Origin: Tomocerus qinae
Taxonomy: Eukaryota; Arthropoda; Collembola; Entomobryomorpha; Tomoceridae
Assembly (NCBI GenBank): GCA_020055645.1
Contig: CM034546.1
Span: 91,884,001-91,948,000 of the forward strand
Direction: 5' to 3'
Length of the DNA: 64,000 nucleotides
Within the stretch, counting starts at the first letter, position 1, and the number at the start of each line of letters is the position of its first letter. The notes beneath the pieces are model-generated. The model did no database searches. It was not told the DNA's origin and saw only the letters and a program-made list of their open reading frames with translations. Position numbers and translations under genes: made by a program. This document shows, piece after piece, positions 34,001-47,600 of the stretch.

Positions 34001-35623
34001 CTAAATGCATTTTCATTAAGTTTTGGAATCCAATTGCTTTAAAAGTGTACATATAGATTTATGTGAATATCATGTTAAGTACAGATTCTGAAGTATTTAG
34101 ATCAAGTTGTAGGCTGGCTGTTCTAGTAGGTGGTAACTAGTAATTTTAGGCGAACATAGTAACTTGACCTATAGAAACAAAATATATAGACGTAAAAAGT
34201 AATTGTTATTGGTCCATGCATGTTGAATTGAAACTGATGCTTGAAAGAACTACTATTATGTAAGAATACTCAACAAATATTAATTTCAAATATTTTATCG
34301 ACACACAGTATCATGTAACAATTTGTGAAATATGAGTAGCTAGATATTTATTCGGAAGTTAGCCTTCAGTTCAGTGGGCATGTAAATGGCACAAAATATA
34401 CCATAAAGTTATAGTAAAATAATTTGTTTTAGGTTTGTACTAAGTTTGTATTGTAGCTGTAAGTTGAGTAGAAAACACAATAATATGTCGTATTATAAAT
34501 ACAGAAGATTTACTACTGAAAAATATACCAACGGTAATAGTTGACAAAATCGAAAACAATTTTAGAAACTTATGTTATAGATACTTATAGTTTGCAAATG
34601 TTTTTTAAATTTGCATACACTTATGTGATGTATGCATTTATTGTATTTACTTACGTGTACTTGTCTTTTCCATGTCAGGATTCACTATGTAAGGGTTTCA
34701 TTAATCAACATCCTCGAAGCTCGAACTAAAATCTAATCAATATGCCTTGGAATGTCATGATTGCAGATGCTAAGATTATTTTTTGGCATGAAACTCATGT
34801 TTTTATCGATATGAGGACTGACTGACCACAGTGAGCACTGAGTAGTATCATTGGATAATTGTGATTAGGCAGACCTTTATTTGAACAAAATACGCGCAAT
34901 CATTGCTGTATATTATTGTCATTTAAAATCAGTGCTTATATTTATTTCGCCATAAAAATTCCTTTACGTTCTAAGTATACTGTAGTATTTACATAGTACA
35001 ATATACAACATCAGGTATATTTATAATATGTTGTGCACAATGCCGGAAAAGAGACCACATTACGACATGTGGATTAAACTTTGGCATACAAATTACGTGT
35101 GCAACATTTCAGTCCAATACTATAGGTTGGTTATAGTTATAAGTTATTATAGCGTACTAGCTATAAGTGTTTTATAAATAAATTATGTAACTATTACGAA
35201 ATAGTTTCTTGTTAACCACATTTGTCATTATTCTGATAAAGACTCCAATGTAATAATAATTTCGATATGTTTAATTTTAGTATTCCTAAGCTGAAGGAAG
35301 AGTTTCACTGGAGAATAAAACATTTGAATTCTCAGTGGGATGCATTAGAAAAGATTCTTTCTTGTCAAAGTTCAACCAGCGACTACTCTGTGCCAACGGT
35401 TCCGGGTAAAGTCATAAATATATCTTATAATCTATTAATTTAAAAATTAATCTTAGATTTTATGCTAATAATGCTATGCCTGTTGTCATACTTAGGTAAA
35501 GAAAATTGCGATATCGAGTGGGTACATAATTGGCTGAAGGAACTGGAAAAAGAGCTTCAACCCTTAGACTTTCGTGCAACTTGGTCAACACAACATCTTC
35601 AAAATGAATTACTTCGATATAAG
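30949..35623 (+). CDS. Spectrin-repeat-type protein, partial (six exons, 230 codons, 3' end not in window)
   Basis: Six exons join in one open frame: 30949-31082, 31978-32074, 32908-33042, 33120-33190, 35281-35405 and 35496-35623. Each border has AG acceptor and GT donor, and phases agree (2, 0, 0, 2, 1, 0). The first 55 residues are Ser/Lys-rich and probably unstructured. Exon 2 is rich in Trp (KMWRRSWGSSEEGHQEEFWK). Exons 3-5 have the heptad pattern and Trp positions of a spectrin repeat (CEWLNSVQ, then IKHLNSQWDALEKIL). Exon 6 starts another (VHNWLKELEKELQPLDF). Candidates are nesprin/MSP-300, Klarsicht or AKAP6-like scaffold proteins that link nucleus, membrane or centrosome to the cytoskeleton; I cannot choose. 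ATG 30949 lies 9 bases after an acceptor and the short exon part before it has no stop, so it may be an internal Met. Confidence 0.85.
31978..32074 (+). CDS. Spectrin-repeat gene, exon 2
   Basis: Acceptor T-rich plus GTTAG at 31973-31977, donor CAG/GTAAAT at 32075. It completes the split Arg codon and adds 32 codons with three Trp. Confidence 0.82.
32908..33042 (+). CDS. Spectrin-repeat gene, exon 3
   Basis: Acceptor TATACAG at 32901-32907, donor CTG/GTAAAA at 33043. Exactly 45 codons, phase 0 at both ends, encoding the first helix of a spectrin-type repeat. Confidence 0.85.
33120..33190 (+). CDS. Spectrin-repeat gene, exon 4
   Basis: The intron before it is only 77 bp, ending TTTTTGTAG. 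Donor AAAA/GTATGT at 33191. The exon adds 23 codons plus two bases. Confidence 0.85.
33191..35280 (+). other. Intron of the spectrin-repeat gene, 2,090 bp
   Basis: AT-rich with no recognisable gene or mobile element inside. The frames at 34541-34729 and elsewhere have random composition. Introns 1 and 2 (31083-31977 and 32075-32907) are of the same nature. Confidence 0.75.
35281..35405 (+). CDS. Spectrin-repeat gene, exon 5
   Basis: Acceptor TTAATTTTAG at 35271-35280, donor CCGG/GTAAAG at 35406. It encodes a helix ending with the SQWDALEKI signature, then a Ser/Thr-rich linker. Confidence 0.85.
35496..35623 (+). CDS. Spectrin-repeat gene, exon 6 (last in view)
   Basis: A 90-bp intron precedes it (acceptor ACTTAG). 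The donor AAG/GTACGT at 35624 is strong, so the gene must continue downstream. The frame is amphipathic and begins a further repeat. Confidence 0.85.
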
Positions 35624-38600
35624 GTACGTATTTTAATCTAAAGCATCAATTCCCATATAAAGCCCTAACCATGGTAAAAGTCATCCTAAAGATTTAGTTA
35701 ATGCACTATAAGTTGCACAGAGTAGTATAATAGAATCTTTGCAAACGAGAAACGCTACCGTTAAGTCCTAAAAAAGTCAGCTTTCTTCAAATGCTAACCA
35801 CATACTTATGGCAAATAGTAAACTATGTACATGTAAAAGACATGAAATAATTCTTGTTCAATACGAAACAATTTACGTGAATACGTGTTACATATATTGC
35901 AAAAAAGTCTTTCATTCACTTTTTAGAAATATTGAACTTTTGGAAAATACTGCAATAGCTGCATTGACAATGGAATATCTTAGTGTTGACAATTTTCTGT
36001 CGGAATGTACATTGCGTAGATAAAAATATATTTTTATAACAGAATGAAACAAACCTGAATAGCTTGTTATCTATTTTAGTATGCATTTATGCAAGAAGCA
36101 CTACTGCATATCAACACAGTATGAAAATTGTCACCACACAAGCCAAACCTGTTAGATGAATTGCATGGTACAAGTATATGAATATAGTTTACTTGCCACA
36201 ATGTGTAGCAGTTTGTTGGTGGTACTAGTTTGTAACTAGTTTTTGAAAGGATGACTAAATGACTTAATCGTGGCGAAAGCACGGCTCACCGCATTGGGAA
36301 TTATAAGGGGAGCTAACTATCCGTATTTCCTTAGAGAAAAGCCGATTTTTTGCAGTATTTTTAGTTTCAGCAGATGCGTTTCGTAATTCGTGTAACTGCA
36401 ATGTAATGCAATATGAATGCACTCGTGCAGGTTTAGACTTCCTGTTCAAGTACCCACATCATGACAAATAATTGCACATAAACGAAGCATATAATCATAA
36501 TATTTTACACAGTTCTATAACATACTCTTCAGCAAAAATCCACTTACATTCAATACCATTATAAGTACATGAGCATGGAAGCAATGTACTAAAGAGCACA
36601 ATAATTGTGTTTGATTTAGCATGCATCTGTTTATTGCTACTGAGCGTGGTTTATTTCCAACCTTGGAGATTCCTGTTCATAAAAATTGTTTCATAAATTG
36701 CTAACTGATAAGGTTAATGTATTAAATAAATGTTTAGGCTACATAAATCAACAATATTATCATTATTTGATGGATTGTTTCACTGTGAGTGGTGAGTGAG
36801 TTCTAAGGTGTTTTTATGAAATCTAAATACAAGATATTACAGATGTACATGTCCATGTAGGTACTAGAGTTCCACATCGTAAACATTCGTACCTAGGATT
36901 GTAAAATTGAATTATTGGCGTTTCTTGTGAGGTACAAATGTTCATGGTGGGAAACTTGTACTCGCCTAACTATGTGCAAACTTGAGAAATATTAATGTAT
37001 TTGGATTTATTATGCTTTGCTACATGTTTATTGCTTTTCCAACTTTGGTTTACATATAAAATTCTTTGAAAAACATTCAAAAAAGTCTTGCGTCACTATG
37101 AATTCTACAGAAAGAGATTTAAGGTACATTTTCACACGGTAGTGGGGTGAAATCATATTCAGCTTGGTATTTAGATATTTCTATTCAGTTAATAAAAGTA
37201 ATGATACATAACAATAGATTGTCAATATTTAAGTGCCTCTGTCTTAGTGCATATGATCTGTGCAATCAAGCCCTACCTCAGACTTTTTCATAAAATGAGG
37301 GAAAGTAATGTTTGTAATGCCCTACCTGCAGTAGGAAAAACAAGCAATAGAAATACCTTTAGCACAAGTTGCAAACTTGAGCTCTAAATATTTAGTGTTG
37401 CAATTTGAAGGGATTTCTTATCAGAAAAGGTAATTAATACAATCCATTAGTGTTGATTGCGGCAGTTAGAGTGTAGATATATTGCAGTAGATGTGTAGGA
37501 CTTGTAGGAAACAATGAGATGCTTTTAGCTGGTCGTAACGAATTAATTTCTTTTAGCAAAAATGTTCAAATAGACTACTGCTTTCACTGTTAGTAGTTTC
37601 TTAATTAATTTTAATGTCTTGGACATTGCAGGTAGGTCTTGGTAGGTACAAGAAACTCTTAATTGATGATGTGTCCTTATTACTTTGTCATTAAGGAAAA
37701 CATATTGTTCTGTAGGTGAGGAAAAGTAATAGGGTACATATATAAGTACAAAGAATAAACAAGTATGGACACACAGCCAGGTAGCTGGCTTCTGACATTA
37801 AGATAACTTGAACAATTCAAGTAGTGATAGCAAAATGTGGGATTTTACGTGTCGCATGTTCAATGCACATTGTTGTAGGTTCTTATGAAGTTATAAACTT
37901 TGTTATTTTATTGTACGAAATGGAATTTATGAGATCGGCAAGTCAAAGAAAACATTTCTTATAGTTTCTAGCTGCTGCTCTCTGTCTATTTAACAACTTT
38001 ACAAAGGTTGCTCACTTGCATTCACTCTAATCCATATAGAATTTTAACCATATTAGGATGTGACTTTAGATTTATTGTTCAAATTGTAATTTTGGGCGTT
38101 AGTCATATTATTGTGGCTTAGATGTTTCTTTACCACTATGTAACATAACGTAATAACAATCCTACCATGTACTTCAGCCAACGTGAACATAAAAGACAAA
38201 ACAGGACAAAATGGGTTTGAATGACTCAAAAGCTAGATGTGATTGTGAAGGAAACCAAAGCAAATGAAGTTAGCTTCAGTTCACTGCGAGTCTGTTGTAC
38301 ATCTATATAGCGACTGAGCAAAGTAAAGTAAATTTGTTGAAAGTAGGTGTGTAAAAAGTCGTCATGCCCTAGAGATTCTTGATCTGGTTCTTGTTTTGTC
38401 TTGTCTCATCTATTTTCTCATTTTAATTTACTGTCATTCACTATTAGCATTTCCATAGAATGAGACTGCACAGAATAGCACAAAAGTCTAATAGCTTCAC
38501 TCAGAACAGATTACAATTAAATTTAACATGCAAGGGCTACGGGGTAATAAACACCAAGCGGATAGTAGAACATTGAACAGGAGAAAACTGCACCTTGTGT

Positions 38601-41600
38601 ATGCAGACGATTAATTGATAAATCAAAATAAAATTAGCATTTTATCGATTTCTCATTCATTATTATTGTTCTTTATTGTTTCCCTTTATTTATCATTTCT
38701 AATTTCTACATTCATTCGTCTTCTCGCAAGTTTCTCAGGATTATCAATTGGAAAAAATCTAATTTTTACCATCTCTTATTATTATGCATTACTGGTGTAA
38801 CGTGTTTCTTATTGCAATTTCTGACTGTGACTGTATACGTGGTTCTTGCCCCATAGACAGAACTGACATATTCATTACCAAGAGTGAAAATTCTCAATAA
38901 TAGATGATAGCTCATAATTTATGAATAACACAACAGATCTTATAAATTGTCTTTGTAATAAGCATTTAGGTATACCGTTTGCACGCAGAGTCCTTTGTGT
39001 CATGTCCCTGACAGCAACAGTCAACCAACTCCTTTGATACCCTTGTTTGCCCATTGTAGAACAATTTTGTAGGAAATTATTGTTAACTGTCTTATTCAAT
39101 CGGTAAATCTATCTCTACGCTAAATTGATGTTGACGTGACAGATTCGTTATGAATTGGATACTTTTTCTAACTCCTGTATGTTTTTTGGTGCATGGAAGT
39201 CAAAGTTTCATTTTAGCTGTACATTGTGAAACGAGCGCGTGATATGAAGATTCAAAATGAAGATAAAATGAAAGAAAATTGATTGATGATATTGATATTT
39301 AGGATTCAGGTATACATGGAATAGAAGGATTTGATTGGAAATTATGTTTTTATGGATTATCTTCTCTCCAATCTTTCTACGATGATAATTACTCTCAGTG
39401 GGATACTTAGTTGCCTGATGTTTCAAATACAAATGTTTAGGATCTCTTGTTTGCATCTAGTTGGTTTCTTGCACTTTGCACTAACATTTACATGTGTAAT
39501 GGTTGTTCATTTGTTCGTACATGAAGAAGAGCCATGTTCTCATCGACAGAATATGTACATAGGCACGGCAGTTAAAGTCACCATAAAAAGTCGAAGCAAG
39601 TGTTCATTCTACGATAGTAGGTAGGCACTTTACCCATAGTTAGTTAAGTAGCATGGCTTGAAGTCTGAATTGCTCGTAGGTACACAATGTTGGAATCTAT
39701 AGATTGAACAAAGTGATAAAGTAGCATGATGATATTAATGATGACTTCGTGGTTCACATGTTGTAGTAGTACAAGAAATGTTCAGTTAAAATAGCATTCT
39801 CGTCAGACTTGGAATATTATTACTTTTTTGCCTTTGGGAGTGATACTTTTGGTAGCTGCATAGAAATTGTATGCATTCATTCACATACTTAGCTCAGTTT
39901 TGGAGAATTCTATTTGATTGGGTTGACTCATGACTCGTGGTGATATTCTCTACGATGCCACCTTGTCCTGTTCATGATGTAGTCGTATCTCTTAAGTTCA
40001 ATGTGGATCTAATGTGTGGTGATACGCAGTAGTAAACTTTGTGAGCACAATAGTAGCGTGCTAATGTAACATAATAGAAGTGGTATCTTCAGCTATGACT
40101 GTTATTATAAGTACTATATATAATGTGACCTGGAAAATTTCGCCAAGAAACTACCACATTAGAACTGAGAGCTGCCTGGGCTGAAGAGACGTTAATGATA
40201 AATTTGGAAAATGGTCACACGGTTTTTTGCGGATCTATCCTCTCGCTATTACTAGGACACATTGGGATGACATGACAGGAGAGGTTGTGCATGTTTTTGG
40301 TGAATTTAGGTAGGCCGATGTGTATCTTTGCTCAAATTATTCTAGTTTTATTTATGTGTACAATTAGATAGGTAGCTGGTAGGCACTCTGTTAAATTAAG
40401 GCAGAGAAGCATCGGAATACTTTAGTACAATAGATAGAACAGTTGACGAATGTAATGTAACATAAGGATGGGAGCTTTGATGAAACCGTGGAGAATTCAC
40501 AGAATGAGTTCAGGTTCAATGTACGCAAAGATCGGTGGTGCATAAATGTGGACGGTGAGAGAGAGAGGAATGACGATAAGATGAGCCGTACCATGCTCTA
40601 TGTACTTAGAATATACCAGGCTAGGTAAAGTAAGAGATGTTCAAGAAACAGCCAAATCAAGTGAAGACAGCACCATGCAAAAGTAAAATAAAGTATATTT
40701 TATGGGAAAGCTCTGGGTAAAACTTGCTATATGCTATTTCATAACTATAGACATACAGGTAGTACAGTACTAGACTTCTAGGCATCATCTGTTACTCCTA
40801 TCCGTTTGGTGTTTGTTAAAAAATTTATTTATGAGGAACAAACATTTCATATCTACTTACTATGTATGTATCATTTAGAAGAACAAGGTAGTTCATGTTT
40901 TCAGCTCTTTTTGACTAATTTGTTTTTTCACACCTCCTGCTTTTTGCTCACAGTTTACTTTATCGTCAGTCATGAGTTTGATAGAACGAGGCTTGATTCC
41001 ATTGGAAGGGATGACTGTCCCGTTGTAATTTCAAATGACATAGAATGCTCGCTTTATTATTCTCTCATGTCGTTTTGTCTCGTCTGGTTTGGCCCTATTC
41101 GACTAACTAACGTAAGTTAATGGCTATTGCAGATGAAAAGTTACATGAGTTTACTACAAATACATTAAGGAGACAGGACAGGACACGACGCAAAATAAAA
41201 ATGAATGATAGATAAAAAGATTGGGACATTGTACCATAACTGGCTATATTACACACTGATGTGATATCTGTGTCATTTTCCTTGATGTATACTTGTATTA
41301 TGTGCTTACAAGGATTAGCCTGATACTATCTTTAGCACAGAATGAAACCACAAAAATTTAATTGCTCTATAAAAATGATCGTGTAGACGATGTCGTCCAA
41401 ATCTCGTTTTACTACTTACTGAGCATGTAAAAGTGCGAGTGTTGAATTAGATGTGTTGTAAATCGTAAGTTTTTGATTTGCTTAACACTCAGAATTTGTG
41501 TTGATGTTGATTTGAATTAAATTGACTTGACTATGCATGCAAGTAGAGAGAAGAGGAGAGTGGAATTGAATGAAGTGGACAGGATTGACATGGCAGACGG

Positions 41601-44600
41601 CTAGCTGGACAGAAAGTAGATTAACGTTTTATTGTGTGTGGCAACATTCATTTTACTCTTAAAAGCAAGATGATAGAGCAGATTTCAATTCGTAAGTAAG
41701 AGCAAAAGCTCTTTAAATATATTGCTGGTTATGAATGACTATCCGATATATCAGGCATATAGCTACTTAGTAATAAGCCTTATCACCAGCTAAATAAATG
41801 ATCTACGAACGAAACCAAAGGGAACTGTTGTTACTCATTATTAGGCCATACATTGTCAAAAGTGTTTAATGTCTTTGTGTGGACTTAACTAATGCAGGGA
41901 AAGCGACCAATTTCTTTTTTCGCTTGTTCTGTTTTGTGCATAAAGTCATGTTAGCCGAAACGAGTGTTCTCTATTCTCTGCTCTTGTGTTGTAAGAGAGA
42001 AATGGGTGTCGGGTCACACTTATGCATTGTCATCCTCATCCGCCAAATCTCGCATATATACAGCCCAACACGTTAACTCAAATGCAAGCATAAGGGAAGT
42101 TGATCAAGTGCCTATTTACTATTTATGTGTACCTACCTACTCATTTCACTGAGTCTTTTCGCTTTTTGTTTACTTATTGCTTATTCCAAGTAAGAGTAAT
42201 ATCAAGTGGTGCTTGTAAGTATTCAAAAAAGGTATGATATGTTTATAAATTACCCAAGTATAGATATAGTATCGTAAACAGTACAATACAACTTTGCTGT
42301 GTAATGCATCTGTGGCCACTAAAAAATACAATACACTCCATGTTTACGACCTTCTCTGTTGTGTGGCAAATCTTCTACTCTTTACTAACATATTACATCC
42401 GTATAATGTTTTTTTGTGCCAAAAACGAAGCAAATGTGTTTGGATTTTTTATGGTTTTACATATTGTGCATACATAGTTATGTAGCTCGGCAGTTAGTAA
42501 TAGTAGGCAAGGCTGTTATTTCCGGTATGTAGAAAAAACATGAAAACAAATGAGATTTTTCCTTTTAGCTTTTTATGCTTTAAGCTTTCAGTTTTAAATT
42601 GTTGAATCGAATCAATGTTCAAAGGGCATTGTTTCATAGACTATATACTTGTGTGAGGGTGAGCTTTGTTCAGGAAGGGACAAAGTAGGGTTGTTGTGGA
42701 CACATTGCACGACTACATCCAATTCACATGAGGGTGATTGTCACATCCGGAGTTTAAAATTTGAAACGGTCCGAGAAGTTTAAACTACAGATACATGAAC
42801 TCAACTCGGCTATTGTTCGAAGTGATTTGAATTTCAAGCAAATCACCTTTGTATTTTATTAACCCTTTACGTATTGTGGAGATAGTAAGTACTACTCGTT
42901 TATTACTTTTATTCACTGCTTAAAGTAGGATATTAAAGGATCTGCAAAACCACATTAGATTAAGCACTCAAAATATTTGGAGGAGTTAATTTCATGCAGA
43001 TAAATGAAATAATCTTTTTAGTATTTGGATTAAAAGGCTTTTGAATTTGGATACGTTGTACGTTATAATTACTTCATTGACAGAGTATGCAGATAAAATA
43101 TTTACAGGGTAGGTATTACGTTATGCTATGCTGTTATGTATTAGTGAATGGAAGTGGTGCGCACTATAATAATATATTTATTAGATGGCGATAGTAAATG
43201 TTTGCAACTATCCAGGTTGGTCTATGATTGGCATTGTATTGGCAGACGAAGGATGTAATTACATACTGAATGAAAGGAAGGCATATTGAGCGGTAGTGTG
43301 TATGAGCTGCAAAATTAATCATGGACATTGACATGCAAATGTTGATTTGGTAGCACGGGCCTAACGGCTTGTATTACATATTGTGAAGGTACACTGGTGT
43401 ACTGCCCAGCAAATTGAAAACTTGTCTTTTTTAAACCGTGACTTCATGACTTGAGACTAGGAGGTTGACTGTGAGTGATAGGATCATTGAAAGCTGTTCC
43501 GTAAGGTGAGTTGATGATAGGTTAGCAGATTGTTTTAGCTATTAAACCAGACGTTTCATTCATATCATATTATTCACATAGGCACTTTATATCTTGATGA
43601 TTTTATGTGAGAGCTAAGGGCTTGGTGCTACATTTGTTACATGAAGGACAGACATTTCGTACGCTGAGAAATTAAGTGAGGTTAGCCAGGTTGGTTCTAT
43701 AAATGTATACAGTCATTTGATGTCAAGACCATTTTCTAATGTATTGTGTGTGGTAGTAATATGAGAGTTACAAAATAAATGGACTATGTTATAACACATA
43801 CATAAATTATATTAGACATAATAAGCAATTATAGAATGCTCTGCATGCTTTGCTCTTGTTAACTGCTATGACGGGATAAATGGCTAGAGTTATTTTTATT
43901 TCTTTTCTATTGTTGACTAATGCGATGAAACGGCCGTTTAGATAAGAATGGCTTGAACTAAAGCAATTCACTGCAACATTTAGTTGTATTTGTATTTTGA
44001 ATGTCTACTTTTGTATTTGGGCAGCCAAGTCCATAGAAATTGAATCAATTGAGTCGTGTAGACCGGTACTTATGCTCTCTGCATACACAATGCAGTGTAT
44101 TAAGTAACTTGCTTACGTGTCGACGGATTGAATAAGCAAGACTACAAGTAACTCATGACATGACATAACTGAGAATTTGTTTGACTTGACGTGACTTTTA
44201 CTGCAGGCCTTCCGCGGTTGTACCTTGTTTGCGTTTCGAATGTGTGTGTTAGGAAAAGTAAAGAAAGAGCTAGGCTGCAATCGGAACTTCAGAGATGTTG
44301 ATTGCCTAAATATTTGCACGCACAGTTTCAGTTTTTTATTAAGTGCCCATTTCCTACAGTCGAACGAGAGCTAAGTAAGATTTGGTTATTTGTGGAGAGG
44401 ATTTTTGATATGAAATGAAAATATGGATTCTGTACGCTTAGACGACTTAGCGTTATCTTGTTTTTATGAGCTGCGTTTACTTGTACATATCGCATTGTGT
44501 TATGCTGATTAGAGTCAGAGTGGCTTTTGTTGGTTAGTCTTGGTTAGTTTGGATTGGATTGCATTTATTTTCCTATCATCAGACATATCATATCGTATCA

Positions 44601-47600
44601 CATATTCGCATCGCTTTATATCATGTCATAGTAGTAACTTGTTGAGGTTCATTGCACTTGTTTGCACTCGATTAAGTCGCAGTCCTTTTCAATAAAACAT
44701 GTCTCAACATAATTCATAGTTCTATATTCTCTCTGTCTGAACGCAACGGAATTATATACACCTTTTACTTTACACTTTGCTATATAGTGTTACAGGAAAT
44801 TGCTTCAGATGAATTTATAGACCATGTTTGCATTTACTGATATTATTTGTTTCTAAAAGTTTCTAAATGTGAACCGAGCAAGAAAGTTCGTCAAATGTTT
44901 CGGTAACAATGAACTCTGCACAAATTGCGGAATTGATTCAGCGGACCTTTTTGGGTGTGTTTTAGATTTACTCTATCCACAGCTTACTCATATTTATTTA
45001 CCCACAGCACAAGTTCGAAATGAAGCTAACATGGCTTGTTACAAATATATTTTCTTTTTTACTACTACGAGCTGGTAGAGAAATTATATCGTGCATGCAT
45101 GCGTTACATTTATGAGCGTCTGCACATACAGTAAATGCAATTACGAATTTGATATTTTATTGTGCTGCTACATACATTATGCATTAATCTGGATTACTAA
45201 TGTTACATAACAATGCGTAATGCTGGTTACGTCCGTCCGTCCTAGATAGTAGTTAGATTTGCAAAATTTATTTTCATTTATGAAAAATGAAATGAGTCAG
45301 GTCATGGAGTATTATTAAACAACGTTTTGTCGGACAATGCCATGTATTGAGTTTGTTGTTGACGCCAGAGCGTCGCGTCGCCTCATGAAGGCGAGGCTCA
45401 AAGTCAGGGTAGCCTTTATTTATAATGGAGCTTGTCCAGCGTAGCATGGTATTCTGTTGTTCATGTTTGCAAAATTTGAGTCATGCAACGCATTTGTTTA
45501 TCGTAGCGCAAAATAATACTCTATATAAGGAGAAGAATAATACTATCATAACATAGTATTAGTTATAGCTCTTGATTATCAGCTTATCTCATATCTCGTC
45601 TCCATTTGCTTCTGTTTGTTTAAGTAAACCAGAGCATTATTATTGTTGTTAGGAAGTCTTTTCGGTGTTGTATGGCAAATGTGAATTTATCATTTCAAAT
45701 GCAAATTAGGTTTCTGCAATAAGACACCATGCTCTTGTCAGATAAAACAAAATGCATTAAATTTATCGACATGATTTTATGGTTTACGTAAGTACCTACG
45801 TGTGTTCTTATTCACGGTGAGAACTGAATAGGAGAGAACTAGCATCAGACGACGAAAGGAAGGAGCCAAATGCGTGATTTGAAGTGCATGGAAGAAATAT
45901 TGAGTCAAAGTCAAACCCTACCTTATCATTTAGAATTTTCCCAGCAGTACAGCACTGCAGTAGTTGAAGTCAGACTTAATGGCATCAAAGGGCATAAGGT
46001 ACGAATCTAATTTGCATGTTTAGATACCAACTTCTTCTAGCCAACATGAATAGGATAAACACTATCAGCTGCATAGAGCTTAATGGCCGTACATTCGTAA
46101 ATGATCTCTCTCTGCTCTATTACACGATATTTTAGTTGATAAATAAAGTAAAGCCTAACTAATGTGATTGCATTTATGTATGACTCATTACCATACCACT
46201 TAGGTTGGATGGGACGAATCTCTGAGCTTATTCGGAGTATTTCTATTGTGTATCTCTACAGTTGTGAGATAAAGATGATTTCTTCTGAACTACGGATTAA
46301 AGCATAATGACTTGACAATAAGGGGTAAATTACTATACCATTAGCTATACTCAAAAATAGAATAGGATGATTTGGACTCGAACAGTTTCTGAGCCTCCAT
46401 TGAGCTCGCAGTGTTGTTCTAGATGTGGCGTCTCTCGTCAACAAAGTTTTAGTAATTCTGTGCTTGTGTTGAAAAAGGAGAGGCTTGCTTAACCTTAAAG
46501 GGTAAAATGAATAAAAATAAGAAAGAAAGCAGAGCAGAGTTTATTGGGGTGTGACCGAGTGGAGACAGCTTTGAAATACTACATAATGCAATCATATAGT
46601 CAAGTGAAAAACCGGGAGACAGGGACGGACCGGACGTCGAACGACGGATGGTCACACAAGGGAACACAACATGCCATATAGTTCACTTTATGATATTGGA
46701 AAAAATCCGTCGCTATGAATATTGTATATAGCTAAGTGGTAGTAGGTGGATATAGAAATAATTAAGTATAGCTTGATAGTGGATTCTAAAATGTAGCCGT
46801 ATGTTTTGGTTTTTGGTGTTGCACACTTACCTGGTGCCTGAAGGTGTATCAGTCTACCATTTACCTTGTGCCTTGTGTAATTATTATGGGCGACAGGACA
46901 GGCAGGACATGACAACGCTTTGGCTGATTTGACTATATGTAGTAGTAGTCTACTGTGGAGTGTGTAAGTGCTGTTGAGTGTGGCGTTTGATAGGCAAGTT
47001 ATGTGCATGGTACCATTAGTAGGTACGTAACTTACAATTAGGTTGTTAGAGTTTTATAGATACTACTTTATGTATTGTTGTGGGGTTGCATTTGGATTGG
47101 AATTACACACGTAGGTACGTACACTTATACACAGGTAGACTTGGAGCACTGGCTATCAGAACCGCGTGTTCATCTAACCAAGTCAGTTAGTTTCCGACGC
47201 TCGTGTAGTGCTCACTGTCTAGTTCTGTTGCTCTCAACTGTGCGTTATACCTACAGGTACTCCTCGACGATGTAAAGTACTGAGTCTATGTACGTAGAAT
47301 AGAAGTAGGCATAGTTTTACTTTTGGTCTTAGTCTGTCTCGAGTAATCCGATCGACTGATTCCTTCCAGCCCTATCTGTCTCACTCTTCTGTGTAGCACC
47401 TGAGTTGCTGAAAGTATTCTTGTTTCTACAGGAATACATTTGAGTGTGTCCGATTTAAGAAGGAAAGTGTGAATGGAAAAGAGGGCTGTTTCATACCATA
47501 ATAAATAACCTGGATTTAACTTACTAACTCTTGCTTCATCGCTGCATGAACGTGTAATTGTGTGTACTCCTTGTATTAAGATATAAATACAACGACTGAA

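Noticed and set aside
40806..41120. 104-codon plus-strand frame rich in Phe, Leu and Cys
   Set aside because: Typical of AT-rich random sequence; no ordered membrane-protein pattern and no regulatory context.
46688..47008. 106-codon minus-strand frame
   Set aside because: Random composition with no motif or conserved pattern; the length is expected by chance in 64 kb.
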